Assembly: GCF_020176795.1 (NCBI RefSeq)
Contig: NZ_JAIUKE010000040.1
Location: forward strand, 1-45,483
Direction: 5' to 3'
Length of the DNA: 45,483 bases
Origin: Streptomyces sp. 8L
GTDB taxonomy: Bacteria; Actinomycetota; Actinomycetes; Streptomycetales; Streptomycetaceae
Part shown: one piece after another, positions 8,497-18,661 of the stretch
How positions within the stretch are numbered: position 1 is the first letter of the stretch
How the letters are laid out: each line of letters begins with the position of its first letter
Position numbers and translations under genes: made by a program
Notes under the pieces: generated by a model
The model's input: the letters and a program-made list of their open reading frames with translations, nothing else
Databases searched by the model: none
What the model was told of the DNA's origin: nothing

Positions 8497-9666
8497 ATGA
8501 GACGCTCCACACTGATCCGTACGGGCCTCAGTACGCTCCTGCTCGCGGGCACCTGGGCCGCCGCCGGAGCCGTACCCGCGGCCCAGGCCGCGCCGGCACC
8601 CGCCGCCGGCGCGAAGGCCACCGCCAAGGCTCCGGCCTCCGCCGGCCTGATCTCCGCGATGCAGAAGGACCTCGGCCTGACGAAGAGCCAGGCCACGGCC
8701 CGGCTCGCCGCCGACAAGAAGGCCACGGCGGTCCAGAGCAAGGCGCGCGGCGCCGCGGGAACCTCGTACGCCGGCGCCTGGATCGCCAAGCCGGGCGGCA
8801 CGCTCACCGTCGCGATCACCAGCGAGAAGAAGGCCGCCGCCGTGCGCGCGACGGGCGCGTCCGTGAAGCTCGTCCAGCACACCGCGCGGCAGCTCGACGC
8901 GGTCAAGGACCGCATCGACAAGCTCTCGGCGCCCGCCGGGGTCAGCAGCTGGCGGGTCGATCCCGCGACGAACCGCGTCGTGGTGGACGTCGTCGCGTCC
9001 CAGAAGAATGACAACGATGTCCAGTCGTTCGTCTCGCGGGCTCTGAAGACGGGCCCCGTCACCGTGGAGAACGTCGCCGCGAGGCCCGCCACGAAGGCCG
9101 CGGGCACGGTCGGCGGCGACCCCTGGTACACGGGCAACGTCCGCTGCTCGATCGGCTTCTCGGTCAACGGCGGGTTCGTCAGCGCGGGCCACTGCGGCCA
9201 GCCCGGCGCCTCGGTCTCCGGCTGGGACGGCTCGTACATCGGCAACATCCAGGGGTCGACGTTCCCGGGGAACGACTACTCCTGGGTGAACGTGGGCAGC
9301 GGCTGGTGGACGGTGCCGGTGGTCCTCGGCTGGGGCACCGTCTCCGACCAGCTGGTCCGCGGTTCGGCCGCGGCACCGGTCGGCGCCGCGATATGCCGTT
9401 CCGGCTCCACCTCGCACTGGCACTGCGGCAACGTCCAGGCCACGAATGTCACGGTCAACTACGCGCAGGGCGCGGTCTATTCGATGACCCAGACGAGCGT
9501 CTGCGTCGAAGCCGGGGACTCGGGCGGCTCGTACATCAGCGGCGACCAGGCCCAGGGCGTCACCTCGGGCGGCTCGGGCGACTGCACCAGCGGCGGCGAG
9601 TCCTTCTTCCAGCCGATCAACCCGATCCTGAGCCACTACGGCCTGACGCTCCAGACGTCGGCCTGA
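8497..9666 (+). CDS. Secreted streptogrisin-type serine protease (S1 family)
   Basis: A 389-residue pre-pro-enzyme. The signal peptide covers residues 1-31 (MRRSTLIRTG, hydrophobic core, AQA cleavage site). The alpha-lytic-protease prodomain spans about 40-195. The mature protease begins near 203 (GTVGGDPWYTG). The catalytic triad is visible: His232 in SAGHCG, Asp260 in GNDYSWV and Ser342 in GDSGGS. Six cysteines fit three disulfides (217-233, 300-310, 336-363). AGAAGG-like AGAAGG at 8481-8486 lies 10 nt before ATG 8497, which fixes the start. It is a single gene followed by a strong terminator. Streptogrisins are general extracellular proteases; specificity cannot be assigned with certainty. 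Confidence 0.93.
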   Translation: MRRSTLIRTGLSTLLLAGTWAAAGAVPAAQAAPAPAAGAKATAKAPASAGLISAMQKDLGLTKSQATARLAADKKATAVQSKARGAAGTSYAGAWIAKPGGTLTVAITSEKKAAAVRATGASVKLVQHTARQLDAVKDRIDKLSAPAGVSSWRVDPATNRVVVDVVASQKNDNDVQSFVSRALKTGPVTVENVAARPATKAAGTVGGDPWYTGNVRCSIGFSVNGGFVSAGHCGQPGASVSGWDGSYIGNIQGSTFPGNDYSWVNVGSGWWTVPVVLGWGTVSDQLVRGSAAAPVGAAICRSGSTSHWHCGNVQATNVTVNYAQGAVYSMTQTSVCVEAGDSGGSYISGDQAQGVTSGGSGDCTSGGESFFQPINPILSHYGLTLQTSA

Positions 9667-9682
9667 GGCAACGGTACGACAC

Positions 9683-9708
9683 GGGGGCGGTGCGGCGGCA
9701 CCGCCCCC
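9683..9708 (+). terminator. Terminator after the protease gene
   Basis: Perfect 11-bp stem GGGGGCGGTGC / GCACCGCCCCC with a 4-nt loop GGCG, 17 nt after the stop codon. Further GGTCCGGG/CCGC-rich repeats follow up to about 9800. Confidence 0.85.
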
Positions 9709-9838
9709 GCGGTCCGGGAAACGGCCCCGCGGTCCGGGGACACCTGCCCCCCGTGGTCCCGGGACACCGCCCCGCAGCACCGTGAGACCTGCCCCGCCGC
9801 AGGGGCGGCATCAACTCCCGCGCCCCGGAGCAGCGCCG

Positions 9839-10864
9839 TCACCGGCCCCCGGATCGAAGCCCCCGCGACGGCCCTCGGTCGGGGACGTACGCGCCCGTCA
9901 CACGGTCCGGGCGGCCCCGCCACGCCTCCGTGAGGCGCGCAACCGTGACCAGCGCCGCGAACAGTATCCCCAGCCAGGAGACCCAGCTGCCCTGTGCCGC
10001 GAGCGCCCCGGCACCGTGGGAGAGCGCGTGGTTGAACACCCGCGCCTCCCAGAACAGCCCGGCGAGCGGGGCGGCACCGGCGAGGGTGAGCACCGTGCCG
10101 AGGACCGCGTTCACCGGACTCCACCGGCCGATACGCGCGTTCACGGCCTGGAGGACGACGCCGAGCACGGCGAGGCACAGGAAGTACGGCACCCAGCCGT
10201 GCCACAGCGCCGGCGCGATCACGGGCACGGGCCGGCCCGCCGCGTCACCGACCGGCGAGATCCACCGCTCGGCCACCAGGAGCGCGATCACGAGCGCGGT
10301 CTTGGCGCCCGTGCCGATCACATCGCTCCAGCCGGGCACGGTCCTGCGCACCTCGATCAGCGGGAGCTGGTCCGGCGTCCACGCGTCGCCCGCGCCGGCG
10401 CCCTCGCGCACTCCGGCGACCGTCCTGTCCACGGCGGCGAACAGGGCGGTGACACCCACGGCGAGGTACATCGCCACGGTCAGTGTGGTGCCGAGCGGAC
10501 GGAAGACGGTCACCCACACGTCCTCCCCGTGGGCCACGTCGACGAGGGCGAGCACCACGTACACGACCGGCAGCACGGTCAGGCACAGCCCGCGCAGCGC
10601 CCGGACGTAGTCGGGGAAGGACTCGGGTCCCACGAGCGCCAGGGAACGATGCGCGTAGCGCGCGGCCAGCCGCGCGGGTGCGCCCAGCTCGGCCAGCGCG
10701 GCGTACTCGGCCTCTTCCGGCGTCGCCCCGCGCTCCGCCCGCGCGTCGGCGTCGTCGCCGATCTCGGCGCGCAACTCCCGCTCGATGTCGGCCCGTTGCC
10801 TCTCCGAAACGCGTCGCGTCACGGCGGCGACGTAGCGGTCGGTCAGGGTCTGCGTGCCACTCAC
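9839..10864 (-). CDS. Permease-prefix-domain membrane protein, partner of PadR
   Basis: 341 residues. The first 75 or so match the 'permease prefix domain' (DRYVAAVTRRVSERQRADIERELRAEIGDD, then GATPEEAEYAALAELG). This is an amphipathic cytosolic helix bundle normally attached to membrane proteins controlled by PadR. About six membrane helices follow. The start GTG at 10864 overlaps the stop of the PadR gene by 4 nt (GTGA), so the two are translationally coupled. The function of the family is unknown; the pairing suggests a PadR-responsive envelope or export function. Confidence 0.85.
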   Translation of the reverse strand: MSGTQTLTDRYVAAVTRRVSERQRADIERELRAEIGDDADARAERGATPEEAEYAALAELGAPARLAARYAHRSLALVGPESFPDYVRALRGLCLTVLPVVYVVLALVDVAHGEDVWVTVFRPLGTTLTVAMYLAVGVTALFAAVDRTVAGVREGAGAGDAWTPDQLPLIEVRRTVPGWSDVIGTGAKTALVIALLVAERWISPVGDAAGRPVPVIAPALWHGWVPYFLCLAVLGVVLQAVNARIGRWSPVNAVLGTVLTLAGAAPLAGLFWEARVFNHALSHGAGALAAQGSWVSWLGILFAALVTVARLTEAWRGRPDRVTGAYVPDRGPSRGLRSGGR

Positions 10865-11217
10865 GGCTTCCGCCCTTCGATCGGTTCCGGATCGAGCCGC
10901 TCCAGGGCCGCGTCGATCTCCTGCCACTCGCGCCGCAGCAGCCGCGCCAGCCGGACGCCGTCCTCGCTGGTGCGGTAGATCTTGCGCGGCCTGGCCTGAC
11001 CGGTGTCCCACTCGCTCGTCAGCAGCCCCTGGCCCTCCAGCCGCCGCAGCAGCGGATACAGGGTGTTGGCCGCCACGGGCACGCCCGCCCCCGCGAGCAC
11101 GTCGAGCAGCCCGTAGCCGTGCCCGGGCTCCCGCAGCGCGAGCAGGCTCGCCAGCACCACGGAGCCGCGCCGCAGCTCCTGCCGGTGCGTGTCGAGCATC
11201 CCGGATTCGTCGTCCAT
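10861..11217 (-). CDS. PadR-family transcriptional regulator
   Basis: 118 residues with the PadR winged helix: LRRGSVVLASLLAL, then GHGYGLLDVLAG, then ANTLYPLLRRLEGQGLLTSEW, followed by the beta wing ARPRKIYRTSEDG and a C-terminal dimerisation helix. PadR proteins repress their own operon and a linked efflux or membrane gene and respond to small ligands. An almost perfect 13+13-bp inverted repeat lies just 8 bp upstream of ATG 11217 and is the likely self-operator. The downstream membrane-protein gene overlaps its stop. Confidence 0.9.
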   Translation of the reverse strand: MDDESGMLDTHRQELRRGSVVLASLLALREPGHGYGLLDVLAGAGVPVAANTLYPLLRRLEGQGLLTSEWDTGQARPRKIYRTSEDGVRLARLLRREWQEIDAALERLDPEPIEGRKP

Positions 11218-11224
11218 GCGTCAC

Positions 11225-11251
11225 ACGATACTGTGCGCCGCACACTATCGT
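11225..11251. promoter_or_regulatory. PadR operator (inverted repeat)
   Basis: ACGATACTGTGCG (11225-11237) and CGCACACTATCGT (11239-11251) form an inverted repeat around a single central base with 12 of 13 positions matching. It overlaps the expected promoter of the PadR gene, 8 bp from its start codon. Confidence 0.75.
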
Positions 11252-11360
11252 CCATGCTCCGTGGTGGCGTCGTCGCCATACGTCGTCATACGCCGCCGGG
11301 CCGCCCGGCCGGAGCCGGACGGCACGGGGTGTGCTGCGCAGCCGCGTGGTGTTGTGCGAG

Positions 11361-11546
11361 CTACGCGCCGCCGGTGTCGCCCCCGGTCGGCCGGGGATCG
11401 CGCGGCGCCTCCGGAGGCATCGGCCCCCCGTCGTGCTTCCCTCCGTCCGAAGCGGCCTCGGCCGGATACGGGAAAGGAACACCGCGCCAGCCCGCCGCGT
11501 CGGGGACGCGGGTCTCAAAGGTCTCTGCTCTCATCCGGACCGTCAT
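11361..11546 (-). CDS. Small protein of unknown function, coupled to the CxxC protein
   Basis: 61 residues beginning MTVRMRAETFETRVPD and ending in a Pro/Gly-rich disordered tail (EAPRDPRPTGGDTGGA). Its ATG overlaps the upstream stop by 4 nt (ATGA), and GGGGAG lies upstream in the preceding gene. The tight coupling is the main reason to call it a gene. No domain is recognised. Confidence 0.5.
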   Translation of the reverse strand: MTVRMRAETFETRVPDAAGWRGVPFPYPAEAASDGGKHDGGPMPPEAPRDPRPTGGDTGGA

Positions 11547-11722
11547 ACGAATGAACTCCCCTGCTCCTGAGTCTGGTTACGGTGCCGGCCGAGTTCGGCG
11601 CCGCAGTCGGCGGCCACAGCCGCGTCCCCGATACGGAGCGCCTCGCGTCGCTGCTCGAAGAGCGCTGCGCACACGTCACAACCGGGAAAGGGAGCCACGT
11701 CGCCGGACGTCGTCTCTGCCAC
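11543..11722 (-). CDS. Small CxxC protein, unknown function
   Basis: 59 residues: MAETTSGDVAPFPG, then CDVCAALFEQRREA, then DCGAELGRH. CxxC plus Cys/His further on could bind a metal. I chose GTG 11722 because a -10 box TAGCGT (minus strand, 11735-11730) lies exactly 7 nt upstream, the leaderless pattern used across this window. An upstream in-frame start at 11803 has no such support. Similar short CDVCAAL-type proteins often lie near XRE/DUF397 regulators in Streptomyces, which matches the neighbours here. Confidence 0.6.
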   Translation of the reverse strand: MAETTSGDVAPFPGCDVCAALFEQRREALRIGDAAVAADCGAELGRHRNQTQEQGSSFV

Positions 11723-11867
11723 GACCGCAACGCTAGGAATCCGTACGGACCGCTCGCCACGCATGTGCGCGTGCTTGCGCGCGGTCATCCGGTCGCCGCA
11801 CACGCCGTGCGGGGACGTGCGGGTGTGGGCGCGAGGGCGCGAGGGCGCGCCAGGCGGGGTGCCCGGA

Positions 11868-12719
11868 TCAGCCGTGGTCCAGCGCTTCGATCGCGGAGGT
11901 GATCAGCGCGCGGGCCCCGGCGCCATAGACGGCGATGTCTGCGAGTGCGGCGAACGTCCGCGCGTAGAGGCTGATTTCGCTGGGCTGTTGCAGGGTGACC
12001 TCGGCCGTCACCAGTTCGACCACGACCCGCTCGTCGTCGAAGATCCAGAAGCCCTCGACCGGCCACACGGTCCGCGTCACGTGCGCAGGGACTACGCCGA
12101 GGCTGACGCGCGGATTGGCCATCACACCGAGGAGATGCCCGAGTTGGGCCGCCATTGTCTCGGCGGGAGCAACGCGCGCTCGCAGCGCGGACTCCTCCAG
12201 GACAAGGGCAAACGTACGGTCACCGTGGTGCAGCACACTCTGCCGCTCGATACGGGCGGCGACGGCCGCGTCGGTGTCGTCGGGAAGGCCCTGGAATGCG
12301 ACGATGGCCCCCATCAGTGCCCGCGCGTACGGCGCTGTCTGCACGAGTCCGGGCACCACGCCGGGTTCGTAGACCCGGAAGCGCCGCGTTCTCTCGTACA
12401 GCGGGACGGCCGCACGCTGCACCTGCCGAAGCCCCGCGGAACTCTGTCGCCGCCACTCGACATACATGCCCTCTATGCCGCGTGCGGTCGCCGTCAGATC
12501 AGGGATCTGGTCCTCGGCGCCGCACACAGATGCCCAGACCCTGATGTCCTGGTCCGACGGCGACGCGCGGCCGTGCTCCAGCCGGGAGCACTTCGACTCG
12601 TGCCAACCCGCCCGCCGTGCCAGCTCACGCGCCGTCAGGCCCGCGTCCAGCCTCAGCTCCCGCAGGCGACGGCCAAGGGCCTGTCGAGCCTGCTGAACGC
12701 TGGAAACCGAGGAGCACAC
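11868..12719 (-). CDS. XRE-family regulator with DUF5753 domain
   Basis: 283 residues. The N-terminal helix-turn-helix (QALGRRLRELRLDAGLTARELARRAGWHESKCSRLEHG, written here in parts: RELRLDAGLTARELA and GWHESKCSRLEHG, about 14-50) binds DNA. The rest is a DUF5753 domain (EWRRQSS, VPLYERTRRFRVYEPG, VPGLVQTAPYARA, ERQSVLHHG). This is the large Streptomyces family that usually pairs with a small DUF397 or DUF6879 partner; members affect development and secondary metabolism in some species. The start is GTG 12719, 15 nt after the stop of the DUF6879 gene, so the two are probably cotranscribed. Confidence 0.88.
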   Translation of the reverse strand: MCSSVSSVQQARQALGRRLRELRLDAGLTARELARRAGWHESKCSRLEHGRASPSDQDIRVWASVCGAEDQIPDLTATARGIEGMYVEWRRQSSAGLRQVQRAAVPLYERTRRFRVYEPGVVPGLVQTAPYARALMGAIVAFQGLPDDTDAAVAARIERQSVLHHGDRTFALVLEESALRARVAPAETMAAQLGHLLGVMANPRVSLGVVPAHVTRTVWPVEGFWIFDDERVVVELVTAEVTLQQPSEISLYARTFAALADIAVYGAGARALITSAIEALDHG

Positions 12720-12734
12720 GGGCCGACGAGCCTG

Positions 12735-13253
12735 TCAGACGATCTCGTACTCGGCGTGTGGAACCGCACGCTCCCACACCGACTCGAACGCCGTCGCGCA
12801 GAGTTTCACGACCTCCGCTTCGGTGGTGAACTCGTCGTGTTTCTGCGCGAATTCACCGTCTCCCGCAAAGTGCAAAAACTGCACGAGGCGGTTGTCGAAC
12901 AGCCAGAAGTCGTTCCCGGGGAGCGCGAGATCCGATGCCCGTCTCCGAGGCAGCCAACGCACCTGCTCGCCCCCGGCGATGTTCCCGGGCGTGAAGTAGT
13001 GCTCGTATCGGATGTAGTCGGTCACGGGCTCGGAGACGATACGGGCGCGCCGCACTGCGACACCCCGCCCGGTCGTCTCCTTCATGAGTGCGACCCACGG
13101 CCGCATGTCCGGGTCCTGGACGGGATCGATGCGCTCGCCCCGCTGCCAGGCCGCGAACCCGGGGTCGGAGGTCATGTAGCCGTCCCGCATCTCCAGATGC
13201 AGTGCCGAGACCTTCGCCTCACGGAACAACCGCCCGAAGTCAGGCTCCGCCAT
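12735..13253 (-). CDS. DUF6879 family protein
   Basis: 172 residues with the DUF6879 hallmarks: FGRLFREAKVSALHLEMRDGY, PWVALMKETTGRGVAVRRARIVSEP, YIRYEH, WLPRR, PGNDFWLFD and a C-terminal FESVWERAVPH (segments quoted separately). These proteins normally accompany XRE/DUF5753 regulators, and their biochemical role is unknown. The start ATG 13253 overlaps the end of the upstream 72-residue gene by 14 nt, indicating coupling. Confidence 0.85.
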   Translation of the reverse strand: MAEPDFGRLFREAKVSALHLEMRDGYMTSDPGFAAWQRGERIDPVQDPDMRPWVALMKETTGRGVAVRRARIVSEPVTDYIRYEHYFTPGNIAGGEQVRWLPRRRASDLALPGNDFWLFDNRLVQFLHFAGDGEFAQKHDEFTTEAEVVKLCATAFESVWERAVPHAEYEIV

Positions 13254-13458
13254 GACGCACCTCCGGGAAGAACTGCATCATGCGCTTCGGGAACTCGATC
13301 ACCGTCTCGTGCGCCGGGATGTTGAGCTGTTCCAGCCTGGCGGCGTCGATCACCTTCCAGCCTTGCAACAGATAGTTATCACTGGCGTCGTCGTAGTAGA
13401 CGGTTGGCGAACCGCCGTTCTTGCTCTCCGGGTCCTTCCCCAGCCTGTGTAAAGCCAC
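13240..13458 (-). CDS. Conserved small protein upstream of DUF6879 gene
   Basis: 72 residues starting MALHRLGKDPESKNGGSP and continuing TVYYDDASDNYLLQGWKV to EFPKRMMQFF. The composition and the aromatic DNYLLQGW segment look like a real folded protein, and I recall similar small proteins beside XRE/DUF6879 clusters. GGAGG (13470-13466) lies 7 nt before GTG 13458, so I prefer this over GTG 13464, which abuts the Shine-Dalgarno. It overlaps the DUF6879 start and probably heads the operon 72-residue protein, DUF6879, XRE. Confidence 0.75.
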   Translation of the reverse strand: MALHRLGKDPESKNGGSPTVYYDDASDNYLLQGWKVIDAARLEQLNIPAHETVIEFPKRMMQFFPEVRHGGA

Positions 13459-13621
13459 AGCCACTCCTCCATCGAGTTCATCGCGTGCACCGAACTCATC
13501 GAGGCCGATGCCCGCGTCGCTGTGATCAAGCTTGCTGGGAGAGGTCCCCCGCCCGCCACGAACATGCGTGAACTTGCACGCCGGAGCGTATGGTTCGCGC
13601 TCGGCGCGTATTGACGCGGGG

Positions 13622-14578
13622 TCAGGCCGCCCTGCGCCGCGCCGTCTCGTAGAGGACGATCCCCGTCGCCACGCCCGCGTTGAGGGACTCGGCGCCGCCC
13701 GGCATGGGGATGCGGACCCTGAGGTCGCAGGTCTCGCCGACCAGGCGCGAGAGGCCCTTGCCCTCGCTGCCCATCACGATCGCGAGGGGGCCGTCGAGCG
13801 CCGCCACGTCCGTGATGTCCACGTCGCCGTCCGCCGCGAGGCCGATGACCGTGAGGCCGGCCTTCTTGTACGCCTCCAGCGTGCGCGTCAGGTTCGTGCA
13901 GCGCGCTACGGGGGTCCGTGCCGCCGTGCCGGCGGAGGACTTCCACGCGCCCGCGTTCATGCCGGCCGCGCGGCGCTCGGGGACGACCACGCCGTGGCCA
14001 CCGAACGCCGAGACGGAGCGCACGATCGCGCCCAGGTTCCGCGGGTCCGTGACGCCGTCGAGCGCGACGATCAGGGGCTCCTCGCCGTCGTCGAGGGCCG
14101 CCGCGACGAGGTCGTCGGGGTGCGCGTACTCGTACGCGGGGATCTGGAGGACCAGGCCCTGGTGGTTCAGCCCGCCGGTGAGCCGGTCCAGCTCGGGCTT
14201 GGGCGCCTCCATCAGGTGGATGCCGCCGCGGTCGGCCGCCAGCTTCAGGGCGTCGCGCACCCGGTCGTCGTTGTCGATGAACTGCTGCACGTACAGCTGC
14301 GTGGCGGGCACACCGTCCCGCAGCGCCTCGAAGACCGGGTTGCGGCCGACGACCATGTCGGTCGTGCCCTTGCCGCCGCGGCGCGCCCGCTGGGGGCGGC
14401 CCGCCTGCTGCCTGGCCTTCGCGTTGGCGATGCGGTTCTTCACATGGCCCTTGCGTGCGGACGCGGGCGGCGTCGGGCCCTTGCCTTCGAGGCCGCGGCG
14501 CCGATTGCCGCCGCTGCCGACCTGCGCGCCCTTCTTGCCTGACGCGCGTCGGTTCCTGGGCTGGCTGTTCCCGGCCAT
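13622..14578 (-). CDS. rlmB: 23S rRNA 2'-O-methyltransferase RlmB (TrmH family)
   Basis: 318 residues. Residues 1-75 form a basic disordered extension typical of actinobacterial RlmB. The substrate-binding domain starts at DMVVGRNPVFEALRDG. The SPOUT methyltransferase follows with its knot motifs ALDGVTDPRNLGAIVRS, IVMGSEGKGLS and IPMPGGAESLNAGVA. The family methylates Gm2251 in the peptidyl-transferase loop of 23S rRNA. I chose ATG 14578 (MAGNSQPRN), preceded by AGGTAGG about 8 nt upstream. It lies 165 bp downstream of cysS on the same strand, the usual order in actinobacteria. Confidence 0.92.
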   Translation of the reverse strand: MAGNSQPRNRRASGKKGAQVGSGGNRRRGLEGKGPTPPASARKGHVKNRIANAKARQQAGRPQRARRGGKGTTDMVVGRNPVFEALRDGVPATQLYVQQFIDNDDRVRDALKLAADRGGIHLMEAPKPELDRLTGGLNHQGLVLQIPAYEYAHPDDLVAAALDDGEEPLIVALDGVTDPRNLGAIVRSVSAFGGHGVVVPERRAAGMNAGAWKSSAGTAARTPVARCTNLTRTLEAYKKAGLTVIGLAADGDVDITDVAALDGPLAIVMGSEGKGLSRLVGETCDLRVRIPMPGGAESLNAGVATGIVLYETARRRAA

Positions 14579-14641
14579 GGTGGTGTGCCTACCTGATTCG
14601 TGGAGTTGATGGGTTCCCGTGCGCGCACGGTTCACGTACGC

Positions 14642-14679
14642 GCACCGACGTGGTGCCCGTGCACCGACGTGGTGCCCGT
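14642..14679. repeat. 19-bp tandem duplication between cysS and rlmB
   Basis: GCACCGACGTGGTGCCCGT occurs twice head to tail (14642-14660, 14661-14679). Each copy contains the small palindrome GCACCGACGTGGTGC, so the pair can form two hairpins in the leader of rlmB. Confidence 0.8.
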
Positions 14680-14743
14680 ACCAGAGTACGGAACCTCGCG
14701 GCGTCACGCCGAACCCCGTACGAAACCCCTGGCGGGCGCCGCC

Positions 14744-16144
<1,401 letters not shown>

Positions 16145-16156
16145 GGGTTCAGAGTA
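16145..16156 (-). promoter_or_regulatory. Leaderless -10 box for cysS
   Basis: TACTCT on the minus strand (16156-16151) lies 6 nt before the GTG start of cysS. Confidence 0.6.
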
Positions 16157-16393
16157 GTGCGCGCACGACCGTGCCCGTGCGCGATGATGCCACGGACTTG
16201 AGGTCCGTGACCGTCCCCGACGCCGTCCCGGCGGCCGGCGGCGTATCGCGGCGGTACCGGGATGCGTCAGGGGCGGGCGGCAGCCGCGCGGAGCGTGCCG
16301 CCGCCCTTCACGACGCTCGTACGTTCCCCGGCTCGCCCCCGCACGGCCGCGCCGTCCCGCCGCCGGACTCACGGCCCGCAGCACGGCCCGACC

Positions 16394-16930
16394 TCACGCC
16401 GCGCGGACGACCAGTGCCGTCGCGATCGCGGCGAGGCCCTCGCCCCGGCCGGTGAAGCCGAGCGCGTCCGAGGTGGCCGCCGAGACCGACACCGGCGCGC
16501 CCGCTGCCTCGCTGAGGACCTTCTGCGCCTCGTCCCTGCGCTTGCCGATCTTCGGGCGGGGGCCGACGACCTGCACCGCGACGTTGCCGATGGTGAAGCC
16601 CGCCTCGCGCACGATGCGCGCCGCCTCGGTCAGCAGGGCGAGGCCCGACGCGCCCGACCACTCGGGACGGCCGGTGCCGAAGTGCGCGCCGAGGTCGCCG
16701 AGGCCGGCCGCGGAGAAGAGGGCGTTGCACGCCGCGTGCGCCACGACGTCCGCGTCGGAGTGGCCTGCCAGGCCCGGCCCCTCGCCCTCCCAGAGCAGAC
16801 CCGCGCACCACAGCGCGCGGCCCTCCTCGAAGGCGTGGATGTCGGTGCCGACACCGACCCGCGGCAGCACCGCCGCCGCAGCCGACCCCGCGGCTGTGCC
16901 GGTCCCCGCCGCCGCACGCTCAGAACTCAT
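16394..16930 (-). CDS. ispF: 2-C-methyl-D-erythritol 2,4-cyclodiphosphate synthase
   Basis: 178 residues. The enzyme closes the cyclodiphosphate in the non-mevalonate (MEP) isoprenoid pathway. The metal site GVGTDIHAF (Asp, His), [17 protein letters not shown], and the typical LGDLGAHF and [16 protein letters not shown] segments are present. The first 20 residues are an Ala/Gly-rich extension. The start ATG 16930 overlaps the end of ispD by 11 nt, so IspD and IspF are translationally coupled as in many bacteria. Confidence 0.95.
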   Translation of the reverse strand: MSSERAAAGTGTAAGSAAAAVLPRVGVGTDIHAFEEGRALWCAGLLWEGEGPGLAGHSDADVVAHAACNALFSAAGLGDLGAHFGTGRPEWSGASGLALLTEAARIVREAGFTIGNVAVQVVGPRPKIGKRRDEAQKVLSEAAGAPVSVSAATSDALGFTGRGEGLAAIATALVVRAA

Positions 16931-17666
16931 CCTTCGCCCGCCTCCTCGCCAGTACGGCCTCCGCGAGCACCAGGTCCAGCGGTCGCGTCACCTTGAACGC
17001 CTCCTCGTGGCCCGGCACCACCACCACGGGTGAACCGAGCCGCTCCACCATTCCCGCGCAGTCCGTGGCGCCGTCGCCGACGCTGCCCATGGTGTCGTGC
17101 GCGAGTTGCAGGATGCCCCGCTCGAAGCCCTGGGGCGTCTGGACCGCGCGCAACGTGGCGCGGTCGGGCGTGGCGATCACGGGTTCCGGCCGCCCGCCGG
17201 GCACCGGCTCGACCTGCTTGACCGTGTCGGCGAGCGGCAGCGCGGGCACCACCGCGGGGGCGCCCGCCCGTACGGTCTCGACGACCGCGTCCACGGTGTC
17301 CACGGGCACGAGCGGCCGGGCCGCGTCGTGGACGAGGACCGTCGTGACACCGTCCGGGAGGGCCTTCAGCCCGAGCGCGACCGACTCCTGGCGGGTCTCA
17401 CCGCCCGGCACCACGATGTAGTCGGTGCGGTCGGGGAGCGCGTGCGTGTCGAGGAGGTTCTTGACCTCGGGCGCGCCGTCGGAGGGGGCGACCACGACGA
17501 CCAGTTCGACGGCGCGGGACGCGGCCATGGCACGGACGGCGTGGATGAGCATGGGGGCACCGCCCAGCGCCCGGAGCGCTTTGGGGGCGCCAGGACCGAG
17601 CCGCACGCCACGGCCCGCGGCGGGGATCACGGCCGCTGTGCGGTGCGGACTGGCTTCGTCTGGCAT
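16920..17666 (-). CDS. ispD: 2-C-methyl-D-erythritol 4-phosphate cytidylyltransferase
   Basis: 248 residues. The enzyme transfers CMP to MEP in the isoprenoid pathway. The nucleotide loop [23 protein letters not shown] (quoted in parts: [11 protein letters not shown] and PKALRALGG, about 14-37) and [11 protein letters not shown] carry the catalytic Arg/Lys and the metal Asp. [16 protein letters not shown] and [10 protein letters not shown] complete the signature. GGAG upstream of ATG 17666 supports the start. It is cotranscribed with ispF. Confidence 0.95.
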   Translation of the reverse strand: MPDEASPHRTAAVIPAAGRGVRLGPGAPKALRALGGAPMLIHAVRAMAASRAVELVVVVAPSDGAPEVKNLLDTHALPDRTDYIVVPGGETRQESVALGLKALPDGVTTVLVHDAARPLVPVDTVDAVVETVRAGAPAVVPALPLADTVKQVEPVPGGRPEPVIATPDRATLRAVQTPQGFERGILQLAHDTMGSVGDGATDCAGMVERLGSPVVVVPGHEEAFKVTRPLDLVLAEAVLARRRAKDEF

Positions 17667-18178
17667 CGGGTGAACTCCGGCAGGTTTGTATCCGCGCCCG
17701 ACCTGGGTATGGCCTGAACGTGCCGGGCGCGGCGCCTTGACCGGACCCTTCCGTGACCATGGTCAGGAACTGTCGCGCCAGCTTTGTGCAGAGGGGCAGC
17801 ACGCTGGGAAACGGGGGATGTACACCGGGCGGGGAGCAGGATTCGGGTGTACGGACATGCCGCGGCGCCCGACGACACGACGGGGGCGGCGCGCTCCGCA
17901 TCGACGTATCCAGGGCGCGCACGCGTTGGTGCTGGCCCCTGGCATCCGCTCACCCGTCCACCCGTCTCGCAGGCCGATGACGGCCGACAGACGGACAGTG
18001 GGGGTGTGGTGGATGCGTACGGTCGATGAGTGAGGACGTGTCGCCGCCCGCCGGTCAACGGGCACCACGGCACAACTGCTTCATTGCTTCACTGCTCGGC
18101 TGCGACTTCCGTCCCGCTTCGCCGTCGTCACGCGCTGGGCGCGCGCACACCGGCCGGCGGGCGACACCGCATGGTGGT
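17667..18178. other. Intergenic region between ispD and carD
   Basis: 512 bases without a supported gene. Several short open frames on both strands lack good codon bias and Shine-Dalgarno sites. The first 60 bases should hold the ispD promoter; GCGGATAC around 17691 could be its -10 region, but this is weak. No convincing terminator for carD was seen. Confidence 0.5.
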
Positions 18179-18661
18179 TCAGGACGCGAGGACCTCGTCG
18201 AGCAGGGCCTCGGCCTTGTCTTCGTTGGTGTTTTCCGCGAGGGCCAGCTCACTGACCAGAATCTGCCGCGCCTTGGCGAGCATGCGCTTCTCACCGGCGG
18301 AGAGACCGCGCTCCCGCTCGCGACGCCACAGGTCACGCACGACTTCGGCCACCTTGATGACATCGCCGGAGGCGAGCTTCTCAAGATTCGCCTTGTAGCG
18401 GCGGGACCAGTTCGTCGGCTCCTCCGCGTACGGTGCCCTGAGCACCTCGAAGACCCGGTCCAGCCCGTCCTGACCAACCACATCGCGCACTCCGACGAAC
18501 TCCGCATTGTCCGCCGGCACACGCACCGTCAAGTCGCCCTGGGCGACCTTGAGCACCAAGTAGGTCTTGTCCACGCCTTTGATCTGGCGAGTTTCGATAG
18601 CCTCGATCAGCGCGGCCCCGTGATGGGGATAGACCACGGTGTCGCCAACCTTGAACGTCAT
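18179..18661 (-). CDS. carD: CarD-family RNA polymerase-binding regulator
   Basis: 160 residues. The N-terminal Tudor-like RNA-polymerase-interacting domain ([26 protein letters not shown]) binds the beta subunit. The C-terminal helical domain ([47 protein letters not shown], segments quoted separately) contacts promoter DNA and includes the conserved Trp that stabilises the open complex. Actinobacterial CarD (CdnL) is a general activator of housekeeping and rRNA promoters. A GAAGGGG Shine-Dalgarno lies 10 nt before ATG 18661. It lies upstream of ispD-ispF, the usual actinobacterial neighbourhood. Confidence 0.95.
   Translation of the reverse strand: MTFKVGDTVVYPHHGAALIEAIETRQIKGVDKTYLVLKVAQGDLTVRVPADNAEFVGVRDVVGQDGLDRVFEVLRAPYAEEPTNWSRRYKANLEKLASGDVIKVAEVVRDLWRRERERGLSAGEKRMLAKARQILVSELALAENTNEDKAEALLDEVLAS

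Noticed and set aside
17763..18068. A 101-residue minus-strand protein between ispD and carD
   Set aside because: Odd composition, no Shine-Dalgarno or leaderless -10, and no recognisable domain.
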